Shown here: positions 11,307 through 23,639 of the stretch, one piece after another | How positions within the stretch are numbered: the first letter of the stretch is position 1 | Layout of the letters: every line of letters starts with the position of its first letter | NCBI RefSeq assembly: GCF_024763615.1 | Contig: NC_077224.1 | Location: 63,498,712-63,562,711, forward strand | Reading direction: 5' to 3' | Length of the DNA: 64,000 bases | From: Phlebotomus papatasi | Taxonomy: Eukaryota; Arthropoda; Insecta; Diptera; Psychodidae | Made by a program: the position numbers and the translations under genes | The notes under the pieces: generated by a model | What the model was told of the DNA's origin: nothing | What the model saw: the letters and a program-made list of their open reading frames with translations, nothing else | The model's database searches: none

Positions 11307-13138
11307 TATAAGAATTACGAGTAGAGCATATCCCGCCAATTAGGAATTGCGGTGATTAAAATCTCCAGTGAACACCTCATTAGTCCAATGTTTTGTGATA
11401 CGTTTTTACTAAAAAAAAAAATTCAAGCACTTTAAATATGCACAAAAATTATGTTAAATATTTTAAGAAGCTTAGTCGTTTCTTTTTCTTAAAAAGAGAA
11501 CAAAAAAACATTAAACAGCGAATTTTTAGCTTCTTAATTTGGGAAACCCCCTTAAGTCTTTACATAAAGCGAAACATTTTCAACAAATTCAGTTCTCTTT
11601 TGTTAATTAAAAAATACTTTTCTTTATTAAATAAAGCATATTTAGTTCCTTTTCATATGTATTTTCGTTTAGTTGACTTTTCATATGCATTTTCATCATT
11701 GAATTACCATAAAGGATTTACATACGCTATAACGGGTAAATTAGTACATATTGCAGTGTAGCTAGAACGAGCGACTAGTGCAAAAAGTATTTTGCGAAAA
11801 ATCTTTTTGTGTTGTGTGAAATTTAATTAATTTTTTTTTGTGGGGGATGTTTGTTCATTCTATGGCTTAAACTGAGAGGATATTTAAACTGTGTACGAAA
11901 ATAGTTTGCATAAATGGTAAAGGCTGTGAAATGAATTTAAATAATTCAGTCACCTGATTTCTCACATGTGGGTGGTGTATGGCTTTTGTGTAATGGTAGG
12001 TGGTGAGGATGGAAGTCAAAGGGCACAAAATCGAAGCAACTTCACCCACATGATGGCCACATGGAGTGTATATAGATTTAAACTGCATACGACTTTTGGT
12101 TCTCTGGAATCAGGCTCTACCCCGATCCCTCATACTGGACGCTACGGGGATGTATTATAATACCCTGGAACGTACAGTGGCTTCCATTGCGATATGCTTT
12201 GCATGTACAAGTTTATGTTGGAGTGTGGCACAATTTGACCCACTTCTGTAGATACTAAGCCAAAGTATTATATGTATGTATAACTCAGCAGACACTTCTG
12301 ATGACGAGGTCACCACTTGTCATCCTCCAAAATGCATACAACTCTATATATTTTAACCAGCAAATATTCCATTATGTAAAGTTATCAATAGCAGAAGACT
12401 TCAAAGTGGAACAAATATCCGATATATCCCCATAAGTTTACACTCTTGCAAGTACAAAGTTTTTGTTGTCATATAAGTAGTTTTCCTGCAAAACTCAGCG
12501 CTTAAAGCTCTTTTGTGGCTCCTCTTATGTTGTAAACAAAATCCTCAAAGAGGCAAGGCCAGAAACTTTGGGAATTACTAATTATATACAGTGGGATGAA
12601 CAAGAAACATCATTGCCAGGATTATTCACTTAAAAATTTTATATATAACCAAAGGAATTACTTCCAAAGACGGAAGTTTTTCAATGTTTGCAATCCGATT
12701 GATTGCTATTCTGTTGGAAAAACGGATGTTAGCTTTTTAGAATTTCAATGTCGTCTTTTCTCACATGAAAGGGAACAAATTAAAATTTCCATCAACAAAA
12801 ACTGCGATACAAGAAAAAAACCATATGCACTGTGTATTCAATTTGTGTCACAAAGACTTCAATTTCCTCAGTATTTTTCACAACAACAAAAATATATCAA
12901 CTCCGGGCTAAGAATTGCAATTCCAACAACAAACTAATTTAACAGAGGAACACGGAAATGAGATGATTGAAATACTTTTCAAAGAAAACACCATACAATT
13001 GCTTTTATGTAGTGTATTGTTGAGCTTTTTTACCAAAAAAAAAAAACTTCTTTTTGTGAAAAAGTGGAAAAAGTTTGAGTGTTTACGCGAGAAATGTGTA
13101 GAGAAGTGAAAAAGACTTCGCAGAATGATTGAACAAGG
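11307..13138. other. Non-coding stretch with unassigned ORFs
   Basis: Open frames at 11438-11761 (107 codons) and 12596-12937 (113 codons) on the plus strand are Lys/Asn/Phe-rich, as expected from AT-rich DNA. No motif is recognisable. A GC-richer patch at 12080-12240 could hold an exon or regulatory sequence, but I see no convincing splice sites. Confidence 0.4.
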
Positions 13139-13220
13139 GAGCCTCAATTGGGTCAGTGGATAGAGTAGCGGCTCTATGACTGTGAGGTCTCGGGTTCAAA
13201 GCTGAGCAGCAGCAGAAAAA
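13139..13220 (+). repeat. tRNA-derived SINE head
   Basis: Carries gggtcagtggatagagtagc (A-box-like) and ctcgggttcaaagct (B-box-like) at tRNA-like spacing. The presumed acceptor strands do not pair well and an A-run follows. It differs from the block at 10325-10500, so two SINE types may be present. Confidence 0.5.
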
Positions 13221-14037
13221 AAAGATTTCTCATGCCATATCGACTTTGAATTCGTCCAGTGAATTCATTTACATTTATTAGAACTAAGTATTTAAAATTG
13301 GCCAAAGTTTTTGCATATTTTATGGTGTTTCTCCAATTTATTCGAAACAAAGCTCCTGCGCTTATGTAAATTTTTTGAGTTCCACTTCGCAGATTCTCGA
13401 TCCCGAAAATCTGCATAATCCCGGAACCCCATGTGCAATTTTTTGAAACCTCTTAAGGAACTTTTTGAGTTTTTATTCGAAAACATCATTACTTCGTCCT
13501 TTGCAAAATTCTTATGTTCTCCAAAGTTCAAACCTTGAAATACATCTTTTCACTGTTCAAATAAAAATTCGTGGATCAAATTCAGTGCAGTTATTATCGA
13601 AAATATGAACAATAATATTAGAAAAATGGAAGAATTCAAAAAAGAAATAAATCCTAACATTGAGACACTATGGATTTAGGTAATTTTCAAAATCAACAAA
13701 TCAAATAACTAATCAACGACAAATTATCTAGAAATTTTCTAGAAAAAAATCATTATTCGAGTGAAAGACAACACTAAAACCGTCACGTAATATATCTATT
13801 ATCCAATATACTCTGTTGTAATTATTTTATTCTCAACGCCATAATTTTATATGATGTAAATAGAAATAAGAATGATATGAAGTGAAACTTACTACATATT
13901 AGTTGTAATTTTATATTGTAATATTTGCCTCATTTTCACGTTGAGGATGTCCCTCACTTTAAAAGAATAACGAAAGGATGCCGAAATAAGCACTATTATC
14001 ATACGATAAGAAAACGTTATGTTGACTTATGTTGCTA
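13221..14037. other. Non-coding AT-rich stretch
   Basis: Nothing supported. Minus-strand open frames of about 80 codons at 13174-13531 have no motif. Confidence 0.4.
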
Positions 14038-14252
14038 GGGGAAAGTACGCTCCTTTCGAACGTTTATGCCTTCGAATAATGTGAATTTTCTTTTAGTTTT
14101 CCTAAGATATTTACACATTTCTTTTAAATATTAGTTGGCTTACCATCAATTGTTAATAATTCCGTGATAATTTAGTGTAAATCTCTTACGTAAAACAAAT
14201 TAAATTCACATAATTCGAAGGCATGAACGTACTAAGGGAGAGCACTTTCCCC
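14038..14252. mobile_element. MITE family A, second copy
   Basis: 215 bp from ggggaaagtacgctccttt to cactttcccc. Left flank TA, right flank TG. The arms match those of 576-794 through the word tgccttcgaataatgtgaat. Confidence 0.83.
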
Positions 14253-14674
14253 TGTTTGTAATGCTTTAAATAATTGATGTATTTTATTAGACTTTATCTT
14301 CATTCCTAATTTATATTAATTTGAAACAAAAGTAATTTTATGGGCCATCTGAATGAATTCAAAGTTTTTTTTTATGAGATAAATTAAATGTTTTTGCAAT
14401 AAAATGACAAAAGTTTTAAATATTTTGGTTAAATATTTAGGTTTTAATTAAGGATTTCTTTTTCTTAGCTGAAGGATAGTGACGTTCCGAATAGTCCAAG
14501 CTCTTCACAAAATATTCAGTAATTTTAGGTTTAAAAGAACTTTAAATTATTTAAATTACAATTAAGAAATAACTCAAAGAAGTTTGACTTATTCAATTAT
14601 TGGCAAAATTACTCTTTTGATGAAAGATGTCAAAATTCTGTCAAAAATACATTCTTTAAAGAAATTTTCTCCTA

Positions 14675-14889
14675 GGGGGAAAAGGGGCACCTTTGAAATT
14701 GGGATTTTTCACCCATTTTTAATAAATAAAATTGAGCCTTATCGAGCCTTTATAATTTAGCTTCTCAATCTGTTTGTGCAGCTAAATTATAACACGATAC
14801 GGTTCAATTTTATTTAAAAATAATTTAAAAATGGTTGAAAAATTCTAATTTTAAAGGTGCCCCACTTTCAAAGGTGCCCCACTTCCTCC
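14675..14889. mobile_element. MITE family D, TA-flanked
   Basis: Begins gggggaaaaggggcacctttg and ends with the inverse. The right end holds the terminal word aaaggtgcccca twice in tandem, so that tip has been duplicated. TA on both sides. Confidence 0.8.
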
Positions 14890-14976
14890 TATAATTTTTA
14901 TTACTATGAGCTTTGAATTTTCTTAACTTAAAAATATGTTTTTCGTATTTTAAAATAAAAGATATTTATTGGATTA

Positions 14977-15193
14977 GGGGAAAGTGCCCATGCTTGATAC
15001 CATTGGAAGCTTCGTAATGACTAATTTTTTTCTATGTTTCTCGGCAAACGTGACTTCGCAAATTATTTTAAAAACTGGCAACTTTTCCATAGTTTTTAAA
15101 ATATGGTTGCGATGAGTCACATATATGTTATATTACATAGAAAATTTAGTCATTACGAAGCTTCCAATGGTATCAAGCATGGGCACTTTCCCC
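14977..15193. mobile_element. MITE family C, full copy
   Basis: 217 bp between TA duplications. The left arm ggggaaagtgcccatgcttg is inverted at the right. The arms extend inward through cattggaagcttcgtaatga. A shortened copy is at 5637-5780 and a lone right end at 26421-26469. Confidence 0.85.
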
Positions 15194-17541
15194 TATGACG
15201 AATTAATTTTTGAAGCCAGATTTAAAAATTGAAACATTTAAGCTAAGCGTCTCTGAGTCTGAATTAAATATCTCGGAAATAAATGCGACAACATTTTTAA
15301 TTTCCGGATCAGTTTGACGGATAGTATCATATATTTTATAAGTTGATATTTCTCCGGGAGAATGCCAATAACCCACATTTCTTATTTCTCATGGTTTGGA
15401 AGGTCAAAAGTCAAACCTTTGTCAAAGACAAATTCCTCAACAACTTTTCGATATGATTAAGTTCATATGAAAAGTTTTTGCAATTTCCAAAAAGTCCGTG
15501 TCGTTTCCAACTTCCAATAAATCGCTTTTGATGAATTAATAGAAGAGAAGTAAATTAAATTTTTATTGGGGATTTTTACTAAATTATTGAATAATTAAGT
15601 AAAACGTGGAAATTTTTAATAAGGGCTTTACACGATTTATGAATTCAACTCCTGTGACTGAGCGTGTAAAACTTTTATCTACTAATAAAGCAAGTTTTCG
15701 TTATACTCTTCGTTCGGTTATAGATTTTTCTGGTTAATCATATCATTAGGTCGTGGATATCCATATAAATGTTTCAGGAAATCAATTAAGAGGCAGAAGT
15801 AGATAAATGGATTTATTTATCGAATTGATTGATTGATAAAAAATTTATATGATGAGGGGTTCGTTCAATCTAAAATACATGATACTAATATATATTTAAA
15901 TTTTAAGAATTCGGCTGTTATTTCAAGGATATATTCATGTATATACATGATTCTATTTTAAGTTGTATAAAAGGATTAGTTTCTTCCATCATTGTTAGCC
16001 CTCTTTATTTTCAAACGTGTGATATTGAAATAAAACATTTAAAGGGACTGTTATCGTAATTTTCTACATTATACAACAATCCATTAGCAACCAAATATAT
16101 AAATAAACGACAGATTGATATTTCAAACATTTCATTTTGCATATTTTCTCTAAAATAAGTGGTTTAATAATAATATATATAATTTTTTTTACTGCATCCT
16201 CTTAATGGAATGAAGAGCTAAATTGATTTGAACAGTTGCACATTTTCTCACCAACAGCATTGTCCTAGATAAAATATGTTTTTCCTGTAACAAGGAAAAT
16301 GGAACAGTATTTTGAAAGAAATTATTCAGCACTGAATGTTTATCACTATTGAATTTCCAACACTTGAATACGACAGATTCCAACTTGCTCTAGTGCATTC
16401 TAACTAAATGGGAATTTCTGCTTTGATAATGTGTCTGATTTGCATGAATTATTCATCAGTTATTCCCGGAAAAGTTGATATATATATAATATAGCAATGA
16501 AAATCAATTTCTTGAAGAATTCCCATTTGAATATAAGCAGTTCAAAATATGAAAACAATGCAATCGATCAATGTATTCCCTTGTGTAATGTAACATTTCC
16601 ACCAAGGATCTATGTGAAGCGTCTCACCTTACGGCAGGAATACATTTTCCATGACAGGTGGAATGATGTGCAGAAATTCAGTGAGCTGTCTGCCTTAAAA
16701 TAATGGTTTTATTTTGCATAAATGTCATCTATTTTGCATGAGACACTTCCCTACGTATTGAGAAATACCCTGAGATTACATTTTGGTTCTGCGCGAGAAT
16801 ATTTCGGTATATCAATACAATTTTTTTTCTGAAATGGTATTTGATGGTTGAAGAAATTCCAGAGGTGAAAATTGTATCTTTCTGCATCAGCGAAATTTCA
16901 TTTTGAAGTATTTTTTCGAATTGTGCACGTGAGGTGTAAATATTCCATGAAATTAAAGCTAGTCCTAAGATTGACTTTAACACGTTCCACTTCTGACGGT
17001 CTAGTTATTTCCATTTCATACGTGACATGAATCTCTATAATGAATACACTTGTTGACGCTTTTCGTCATTTCATCAGGACTTCTCTCCCTTTTGATACTA
17101 AGCATAGTCTTATCTATCCTATTCATATATATTCAGAATCTTTTAAATTTCACCTTTTTGTACGTCATAGATTTTCTGAGAGACATCCGATTTTCAAGAA
17201 GGCTTTACTTTTATCTTCGATTGCTATTTAAATTCAGTCTAAGGTCTTAGCGGTCTAAGGGTAGAAAATATACGTATTCAAAAGTTACCTAACTATGATC
17301 ACATGTAGGGGAAGCTTTCGGGCTTCGCACACACTCTGGGGTTGAATGATAACTTTTCGCTACTACCGAATCGATAGTATCAATAATCCAGTATTTGTTA
17401 GATTTAGTGAATGATGCATTTTAAATACTAAACCTACCGACCGTTTTTGATCCCTTTACCTCGCGCTCGGTCATATGACAGACCGCGGCAAGGTATGATA
17501 CTCAACAAATTTTTCTTAGAAAAGAGGAAAAATTAATATAC
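15194..17541. other. Long non-coding stretch
   Basis: No gene is supported. Near 17308 a solitary taggggaagctttcgg tip resembles the left end of a TA MITE, but no partner end is visible. Other open frames (for example minus 16729-16983) are AT-rich and lack motifs. Confidence 0.45.
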
Positions 17542-17870
17542 AGCAGAGTTCCTCAAATTTGAACATTTGGGGGGTATAGATGACATTTCTCACTCCTCAA
17601 ATTTGAACGATATTTTCAAAAACGTAACGGAATTCATGTGAAATGCACTTTCCGTCAATTAAGATAAACAACTGTAGAGAATATATCAATGTAATTTATT
17701 GTGAAATAAATTAAATTTGTTGCGGAAGTTAATATAAAACGATAATATTGAGGAAATACCAGAGAAAAATGGCACTCCACGCAAAACTTTCTTCACATAA
17801 CCTCAAATTTTACATTTTGAACTCAACTGTCGTTCAAATTTGAGGAGTTCAAATTTGAGGAACTCGACTG
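17542..17870. mobile_element. Family P MITE, pogo/Tigger-like tips
   Basis: 329 bp between TA duplications. It starts cagcagagttcctcaaattt and ends with the inverse aatttgaggaactcgactg. The repeated word cctcaaatttgaac appears again inside each end. The CAG tip plus TA target is typical of pogo/Tigger relatives (known for the group); assignment here is by tips only. Confidence 0.7.
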
Positions 17871-17938
17871 TAATGAACAATGAAAAATATATTACATGCA
17901 TGTTTTAAGAAAATCATAATGTTTGATAGCGACATTGT

Positions 17939-19150
17939 AGAGCAAGGCGTGCAAGAACCGTTGAAACCGAATAAACGTCAAAAGAAACATGTACGTCAAT
18001 GGTTAAAACGCTACTAGGGGAAATGCTTATAATTTTGTCCAGTTTCTTATTTTGGACACTTTGAGGATAACATTGGACACTAAAAATAAATTGATTAAAA
18101 TGATGGATTTTTATTCCAATATTTGATGAATAATGAATTCTATCTAAATATTTGTTCTTTTTGGAAGATTTTAACACTAAATACGTTAAAATTTGAATAT
18201 GATTTGAGTTAAAATTGCTTTGTTGAAAATTCAGTGTGAGCAATTGCTTACGAGAAATATGACAGAACTTCGTGGCTTACTTCAGTCTTATTTAGTTTTG
18301 GTGAAGTACTAACAAAGTTTGTTCGCTGTTTTTGAGTGATATTATTGAATATTCATTGAATATTGTGTTGATTCACGTTACTGATGATTTGTACATTTGA
18401 CCTGAAGTGAGATTTGCCTTGTGAATTATATTTTTCGTGTGAAAAATGGGAAATTTTTTAAGACATTCACCAGTGAGGTGATGATTCTTATTTTGGACAG
18501 GTGTTTTTCTCACGAAATTTCGTGAAGTTTTAGCTTTTGTGATGACTAGGTTGGACAAATGCCTGGAGAAACAAAGGAGCATCATCTCCACGAAAGAGAT
18601 GTAGCGAGAAATGCCTTGAAAGGCTCCCGGTAAGGTCAGGGAATGAGCGAATCCGCACGTACTTGGAGTATCGAAGTCAACTCACTTTAATGAATGATAT
18701 GGAAAGTTTCCGGGCTTCTTGTGACATTCTACGTTTCCCTTACATAAACAGGAAGAGGACTTGGTAAGATTGGTTCATCAAACGAAGAACAATGGGCATC
18801 CTATTGAGGCGGATTAGCTGTCCAAATTTACAGTCAAGTTGGACAAATTAATGACCAAGTTGTCCAAAATAAGAGCCAAGGCCATCTCTACTTATTAATT
18901 CATTTTTAAACATATTAAAACTAATTTTAATAAAAATAAGACGATAAAAAGGCTTGCTAAGTTTCTAAACAACCCTTCTGAAAAGAGAGTAACAAGAAAT
19001 GTCAATTAGAAATGAAAATATCGCACTTCAAACTTGGAACTTCGATGCTTATAAGCAGACTGTCCAAAATTATGAGCACTTCCCCTATATAACGTATATA
19101 ACAAACTTATTTTGACGTTAATTCGATTTCAACGGTTTTTGGTCACCTCT
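17939..19150. mobile_element. Family F palindrome split by family E
   Basis: The left half (17939-18016) and right half (19086-19150) together make a family F palindrome like those at 26267-26403 and 38342-38468. The shared words are gaaaccgaataaacgtcaaa and cttattttgacg. The E element sits between them with TA on both sides, so F was present before E. Confidence 0.75.
18017..19085. mobile_element. Family E DNA transposon, full copy
   Basis: 1069 bp flanked by TA. The left tip is ggggaaatgcttataatttt and the right tip is the inverse, aaaattatgagcacttcccc. Near both ends the word ttgtccaaa or its complement recurs several times. The longest frames (minus 17914-18243 and 18373-18591) have no transposase motif, and their counterparts are broken in the copy at 45784-46813. 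It is non-autonomous. Confidence 0.82.
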
Positions 19151-19299
19151 GTATGTACAATGTAGAGTAAAGTGATACAAGTTGTACGTACAATGGTACA
19201 ACAAGTTAGGCAGGGAATTTTTTCTGGATAAATACAGTACTAAATTTTTATTTGTATATTTTTATGATTGTCTCGAAGGTTTATATGAATCGGTTCCTT

Positions 19300-19734
19300 C
19301 ACTGAGAAAAAACGGGGGTGCGATTAACTTTTTTTCCTCATAACTTTAACACTTTTTAGGTGTAAAAATATATCAACATTTTTTTATGTTAATTTTACAC
19401 TTTTTTAAGGGTAAAATTAATAAAAAAGGGGTAACTTTAACCCCTAATACACCTAAAATACTTAATATTTACACCAATTTCGGATCAATACTGCAGGGTA
19501 AAATAAACATTTCCGGAATATTATTTTAATTTTTTCGGATTTCTCTCAGTGCATTTTTTAATGTTAATTTTACGCCTTTTTAAAGGTAAAATTAACATGA
19601 AAAAGGGTAACACTAACCACTGATACATCTAAAGAGCATACATAATATTTACACCGATTTCGGATCAATAATGCAGGGTAAAATAAACATTTCCGGAATG
19701 TTATTTTAACTTTTTCGGATTTCTCTCATCAGTG
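19300..19734. mobile_element. Family L element with tandem partial copy
   Basis: A complete copy (19300-19551) is followed at once by a second that lacks the first ~70 bp but keeps the right end (19552-19734). Both end with cggatttctctca. The arrangement suggests slippage or unequal exchange. Confidence 0.75.
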
Positions 19735-21494
19735 AACCGAGTATTAAACGGTAATATTGAATAAATGAACTATGAATTAACTAAATATGAATTGCTGAAC
19801 AGCAGAAAATTAATGCAGCGAAGAATATTTAACATGATATGATATTTTATTTTATAAACAATAATGTCAAACCAAGTTTCGGAACACTGAGATGAACTCA
19901 AATACGGGTTTGAGACCTACGGCTTTAGCTACAGGTATAGTTTAATGCTCGAATATCTTATCAATCAAGGTTTTTTTTGATAAGTGACTTAATATTGGAA
20001 AAACATCTAGTTTGAAGACCGCTTATAAGCTTAAGTAATCCGCGAAGTTTGGATGACTGTGCTACCCTTTATTGACTGTGGAATTAAAACTGTATAACTG
20101 AAAAAAAATTAACGTTGTATAATTAAGACACATTAATCTTTAAACCACTACAAGTGGGGTAATTGAATTAAGTGCTATCACATAATTGAGGTTAAATACC
20201 GTTAAATAGTAAGATCCATTTAGTACATCAGTCACTTCTATTTAGAACTTTAGGGTTATAGCGAAAGTTTTGTGCTGATGTGTTGCACTAATAATCAGAA
20301 GAACAATTAATTTTAATGAAAAGTCAAATATGAGTTGTGAAGGTTGTAAGCAATTTCCAGAGGGAAAATAATGATGCAGCTGCAGTGGAAAAGTGCTGAA
20401 GAGCTGCAAAATTGAAAGTGTTCATCAACGTCAGACGTTTGCTCAATTGGTTGCAAGTGAACTCATTAAACGGACAGTAGCATCGGTTTTTGTAATAGCT
20501 GAGAATGAATATTAATGGTATGTATGCTTTCCCACCTCGAAAAAATGTTGAAACTTACAAAAATTTATTCAGTCTATAACCACCCTTCTGGTCCAATAAA
20601 ATATTCATGGTAAAACTTTGATAGGATAATGCAAAATAGATTTGAAAAAAACTCTCATCGCAATATTTATCTCATAAATGAACAAAATATCTCATAAGGG
20701 AACTTTTTTCCACCATCCCCTATTGAATGCTTCCACAGTTTTGACCTTTGACCCAATTTTACACTAAAATTGAGGAAATGTTTAACAATACCATACAAAC
20801 TTGTTTCGTCCCTCCCATTTAAAAGTTTTAAAATGTGCATATATTTACATTTCTGTAGAGTTTGGTTGGGAACATTTCATTACTTTTACATGAATAAAAA
20901 GTAGAAAATCGATCCTTGATGACTTTCACATACTGTCATTTTACTACTTGCCTTTCTCTTGGTTCTGCCCACACAATTTGCTCCTTTTACGTCTTTTGTA
21001 TGACGGTTGCTGTAGGTATAAATGTCTTTTGCTAAGACAATGGAATACTCCTTTTGTCCTTGCAATTCCCTATGTTTGTCATTTTCCTTGCCAACTTCCA
21101 AGACATTCCTTAGGAACTATTTCACACATTATCGGACTCATATCAAAGTATATAGGAGAACTATCTTGAAAGTTAATCAAGAGAATGACATTTCCCTAAT
21201 TACACACCAAATGGCCTTTTGAAATAAGGTTTTTGCTTCATTCCACCGTCAGTAAATATCAAAATTTTGCTTTGACTGGAATTATGGATTCGTAACGATT
21301 ATTATTAGAGGCAGTCATTATTTCTTTTTCTCTCTTTTATCCAAAAGCAAGGCATATCTCTAAATTTTGACAACAACAATCAAGTCAAAATCTTTCAATT
21401 AATTGAAATAAATTTTTAAGAAAAGAAGTATGACTGTATTTATGAGCATCATTCACCTTAAGTATTAAAAAAATTATTAAGACGGTAATAAATA
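19735..21494. other. Non-coding stretch
   Basis: No gene is supported. Opposed open frames at 20886-21222 (66-73 codons) overlap on both strands and have no motifs or clear splice sites. Confidence 0.4.
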
Positions 21495-23195
21495 GGGGAG
21501 ATTGGGGCAAAAAGTCACAAAACGGATATTTTATTTTTTTACAAGCTACCCGAGCGCTTTAGAAATTTCTAATTAGCGTTGTTTTATAGGAAATTTACCA
21601 TTCTACAACTTTGTGAAAGTCATTTTCCTCTATTTTGTAAGGAAATACATTTATCGTTACGTTTTCTAAAAGGTAATTTTGTGACCATTCTCAAAAATGC
21701 TGGGGCAAATAGTATCAGTCATAGCAATAAATAAATAAATACCTAGATGACATATTTTCATAGGAAATTTATTCCTTTAGATTTAGATCTTTGTAGAACG
21801 GCGTTTTCTCTATCTGAACGAGAAAAACGCTTTTCAAGTTATTTTTAAAGGCTATTTTTGGTAAGAAAATCCTATTCAATACGTTCCTATTATTCCTATG
21901 AAAAGGCGAAAATGGCGAATTGGGCGAGATGAATTTGCCGAAATCTGTCGAAGTTGCTGTGTAAATGTCACTTAAGTACAGAATAAACAAAACAAAAAAA
22001 AATAGTGAAAAGAAGTGTTTTGTATACTTTTTAAACTAAATATCTCAGATTCAGTAAAACTCGACAGAATTTTTATTTTCCAAAGTGTATACATTGGGCT
22101 GTGCGTATAATCTAATTTTTTCGGAACTTCATTACCATCACTGATATCTACAAGTGGCGACACCTAGTCCCCGGCGAGTGGCCTTCAAAGTTGAAGCCAA
22201 TTTCTTACTTTCACATACAAATGCGTATGGGAATTTTTCTGCATTCGTGATCGTTATGCTAAATATTTAAAAAGTGAGAATTTTTTTCGTATTATAAGAT
22301 ACCTTTCCGTATGGAGGGATAAATATACTAAATTTTTGTTTAAATAAATTTTTTTCCTTGGAGCACTGTAAGCTGAGTCCGAGATCAATTCAGGAATTGG
22401 CTTCAAATAGCTCCATATAAAAAGGCCAACTTACCAGGCGCTTGGGCGACACATAGCAATGACGTTTTTTTTGCCGTGAGACATCAGAAATTGCTTCGGT
22501 TTTTGTTATTTTTTGCCCCATACTTTTTGTTACTTTTTACCCCAAGTGGTCATTTTTATCTGAATATCTGGATAAAAGAATCTTTAGAAAATGCTAAAAT
22601 AGATAGCGGATTCGCATTCAAAGAATACAAATAATTTAGAAAATATTTATCAGTGCATCAATTTTGGAATATGTATAGGTAAAAATTAAAAATTAATATC
22701 TGCAGTAAGCAATATATTTCAAAAACAGGGCTAAAAACAACAATTACAATATTTTTTTCAGGTGGGTGACATTAGCTCTGAAAAATGCGACCTGTTTTAG
22801 TATAAATTTTTCCCTGTTTTCGTACAAATTTCACGAGATATCTTCAAAACTACGTAGATTGCCAATTTAGGGTTTTCGGTTGCTTCTTCGTTATTAAATT
22901 GGGTTTTATTTTGTATTAGTATTTTTAGCTAAGTCATAATACAATGACAGAAAACAGCTAATAAATTCAAAAGTTTTTTCGGCTCGCTAGAAACATATGG
23001 GAAACATCGGAAATGTCATGTCCCTGATTTTTTTATTTTCTAAATTCTTTGTCGGAATTCTAAAAAAAACTTACGACATTGAAAAAGGTCTATGGAGGCT
23101 ATCTATGGAAAAAATTGAAGCCGCTATCTTTTTTTATCTTGGAAGATATTGAATTTTGAAATTTTTGATTTGTGACTTTTTGCCCCTGTCTTCCC
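21495..23195. mobile_element. Family N DNA transposon, ~1.7 kb
   Basis: 1701 bp between TA duplications. The left tip is ggggagattggggcaaaaag and the right tip is the inverse, ctttttgcccctgtcttccc. The internal word tactttttaccccaagtgg repeats the tip theme. The left half is closely matched at 55353-55985. No frame over 75 codons was seen and nothing looks like a transposase, so this is a large non-autonomous or decayed element. Confidence 0.75.
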
Positions 23196-23479
23196 TAATC
23201 TAAATTTGTTCTGATTTTATCTTTTGATTGTTTACGGTTCATCATGGATTGATGTTTTCCTCAGGACCACAAACTTATATTGGACAGTTTTAGATAAATT
23301 GCTATATATTTATTAGATTCTTTAAGATTCCTAATAGAATTCAGCAGGTAAAATAAATCCACACAAGATCTTTAACGGGTTATATCTAGGTGGACGCCTA
23401 AAACTAGCGGTTTTTTGTGACTTTGCTTATCAATCGATCAATATGAATCAATACGAACAAAATGACTAGCATATACAAT

Positions 23480-23635
23480 CTGAGAAAGAGCTTTTCCACC
23501 GTTTTGCTCTGGAGGTTGGACACCAACGTTAAGACGGCGGTAGACGCTGAAAACTACACAGAATCTCATTAAACCGAAACTGTACAGCAAAAGCATTGTT
23601 GATGAATAAATTTATCTATCTATCTATTTATAATT
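23480..23635 (+). mobile_element. LINE 3' end fragment with TCTA tail
   Basis: Only the last ~150 bp of a LINE. The segment with gcttttccaccgttttgctc, ggttggacaccaac and gacggcggtagacgc matches the inverse of 34431-34510, the 3' UTR of the minus-strand LINE. It ends in a tatc/tcta microsatellite (tttatctatctatctattta). Severe 5' truncation is usual for these elements. Confidence 0.7.
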
Positions 23636-23639
23636 TCAG

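Noticed and set aside
11438..11761. 107-codon plus-strand frame
   Set aside because: Composition (Lys, Phe, Leu, Asn) is what AT-rich DNA gives; no motif, no splice sites, and frames this long are expected by chance in 64 kb.
12596..12937. 113-codon plus-strand frame
   Set aside because: No recognisable domain and no supporting signals; treated as chance.
18373..18591. Minus-strand frame similar to one at 6002-6247, suggesting a conserved protein
   Set aside because: Both lie in family E elements; differences include non-conservative changes and the third copy has stops, so DNA similarity explains it.
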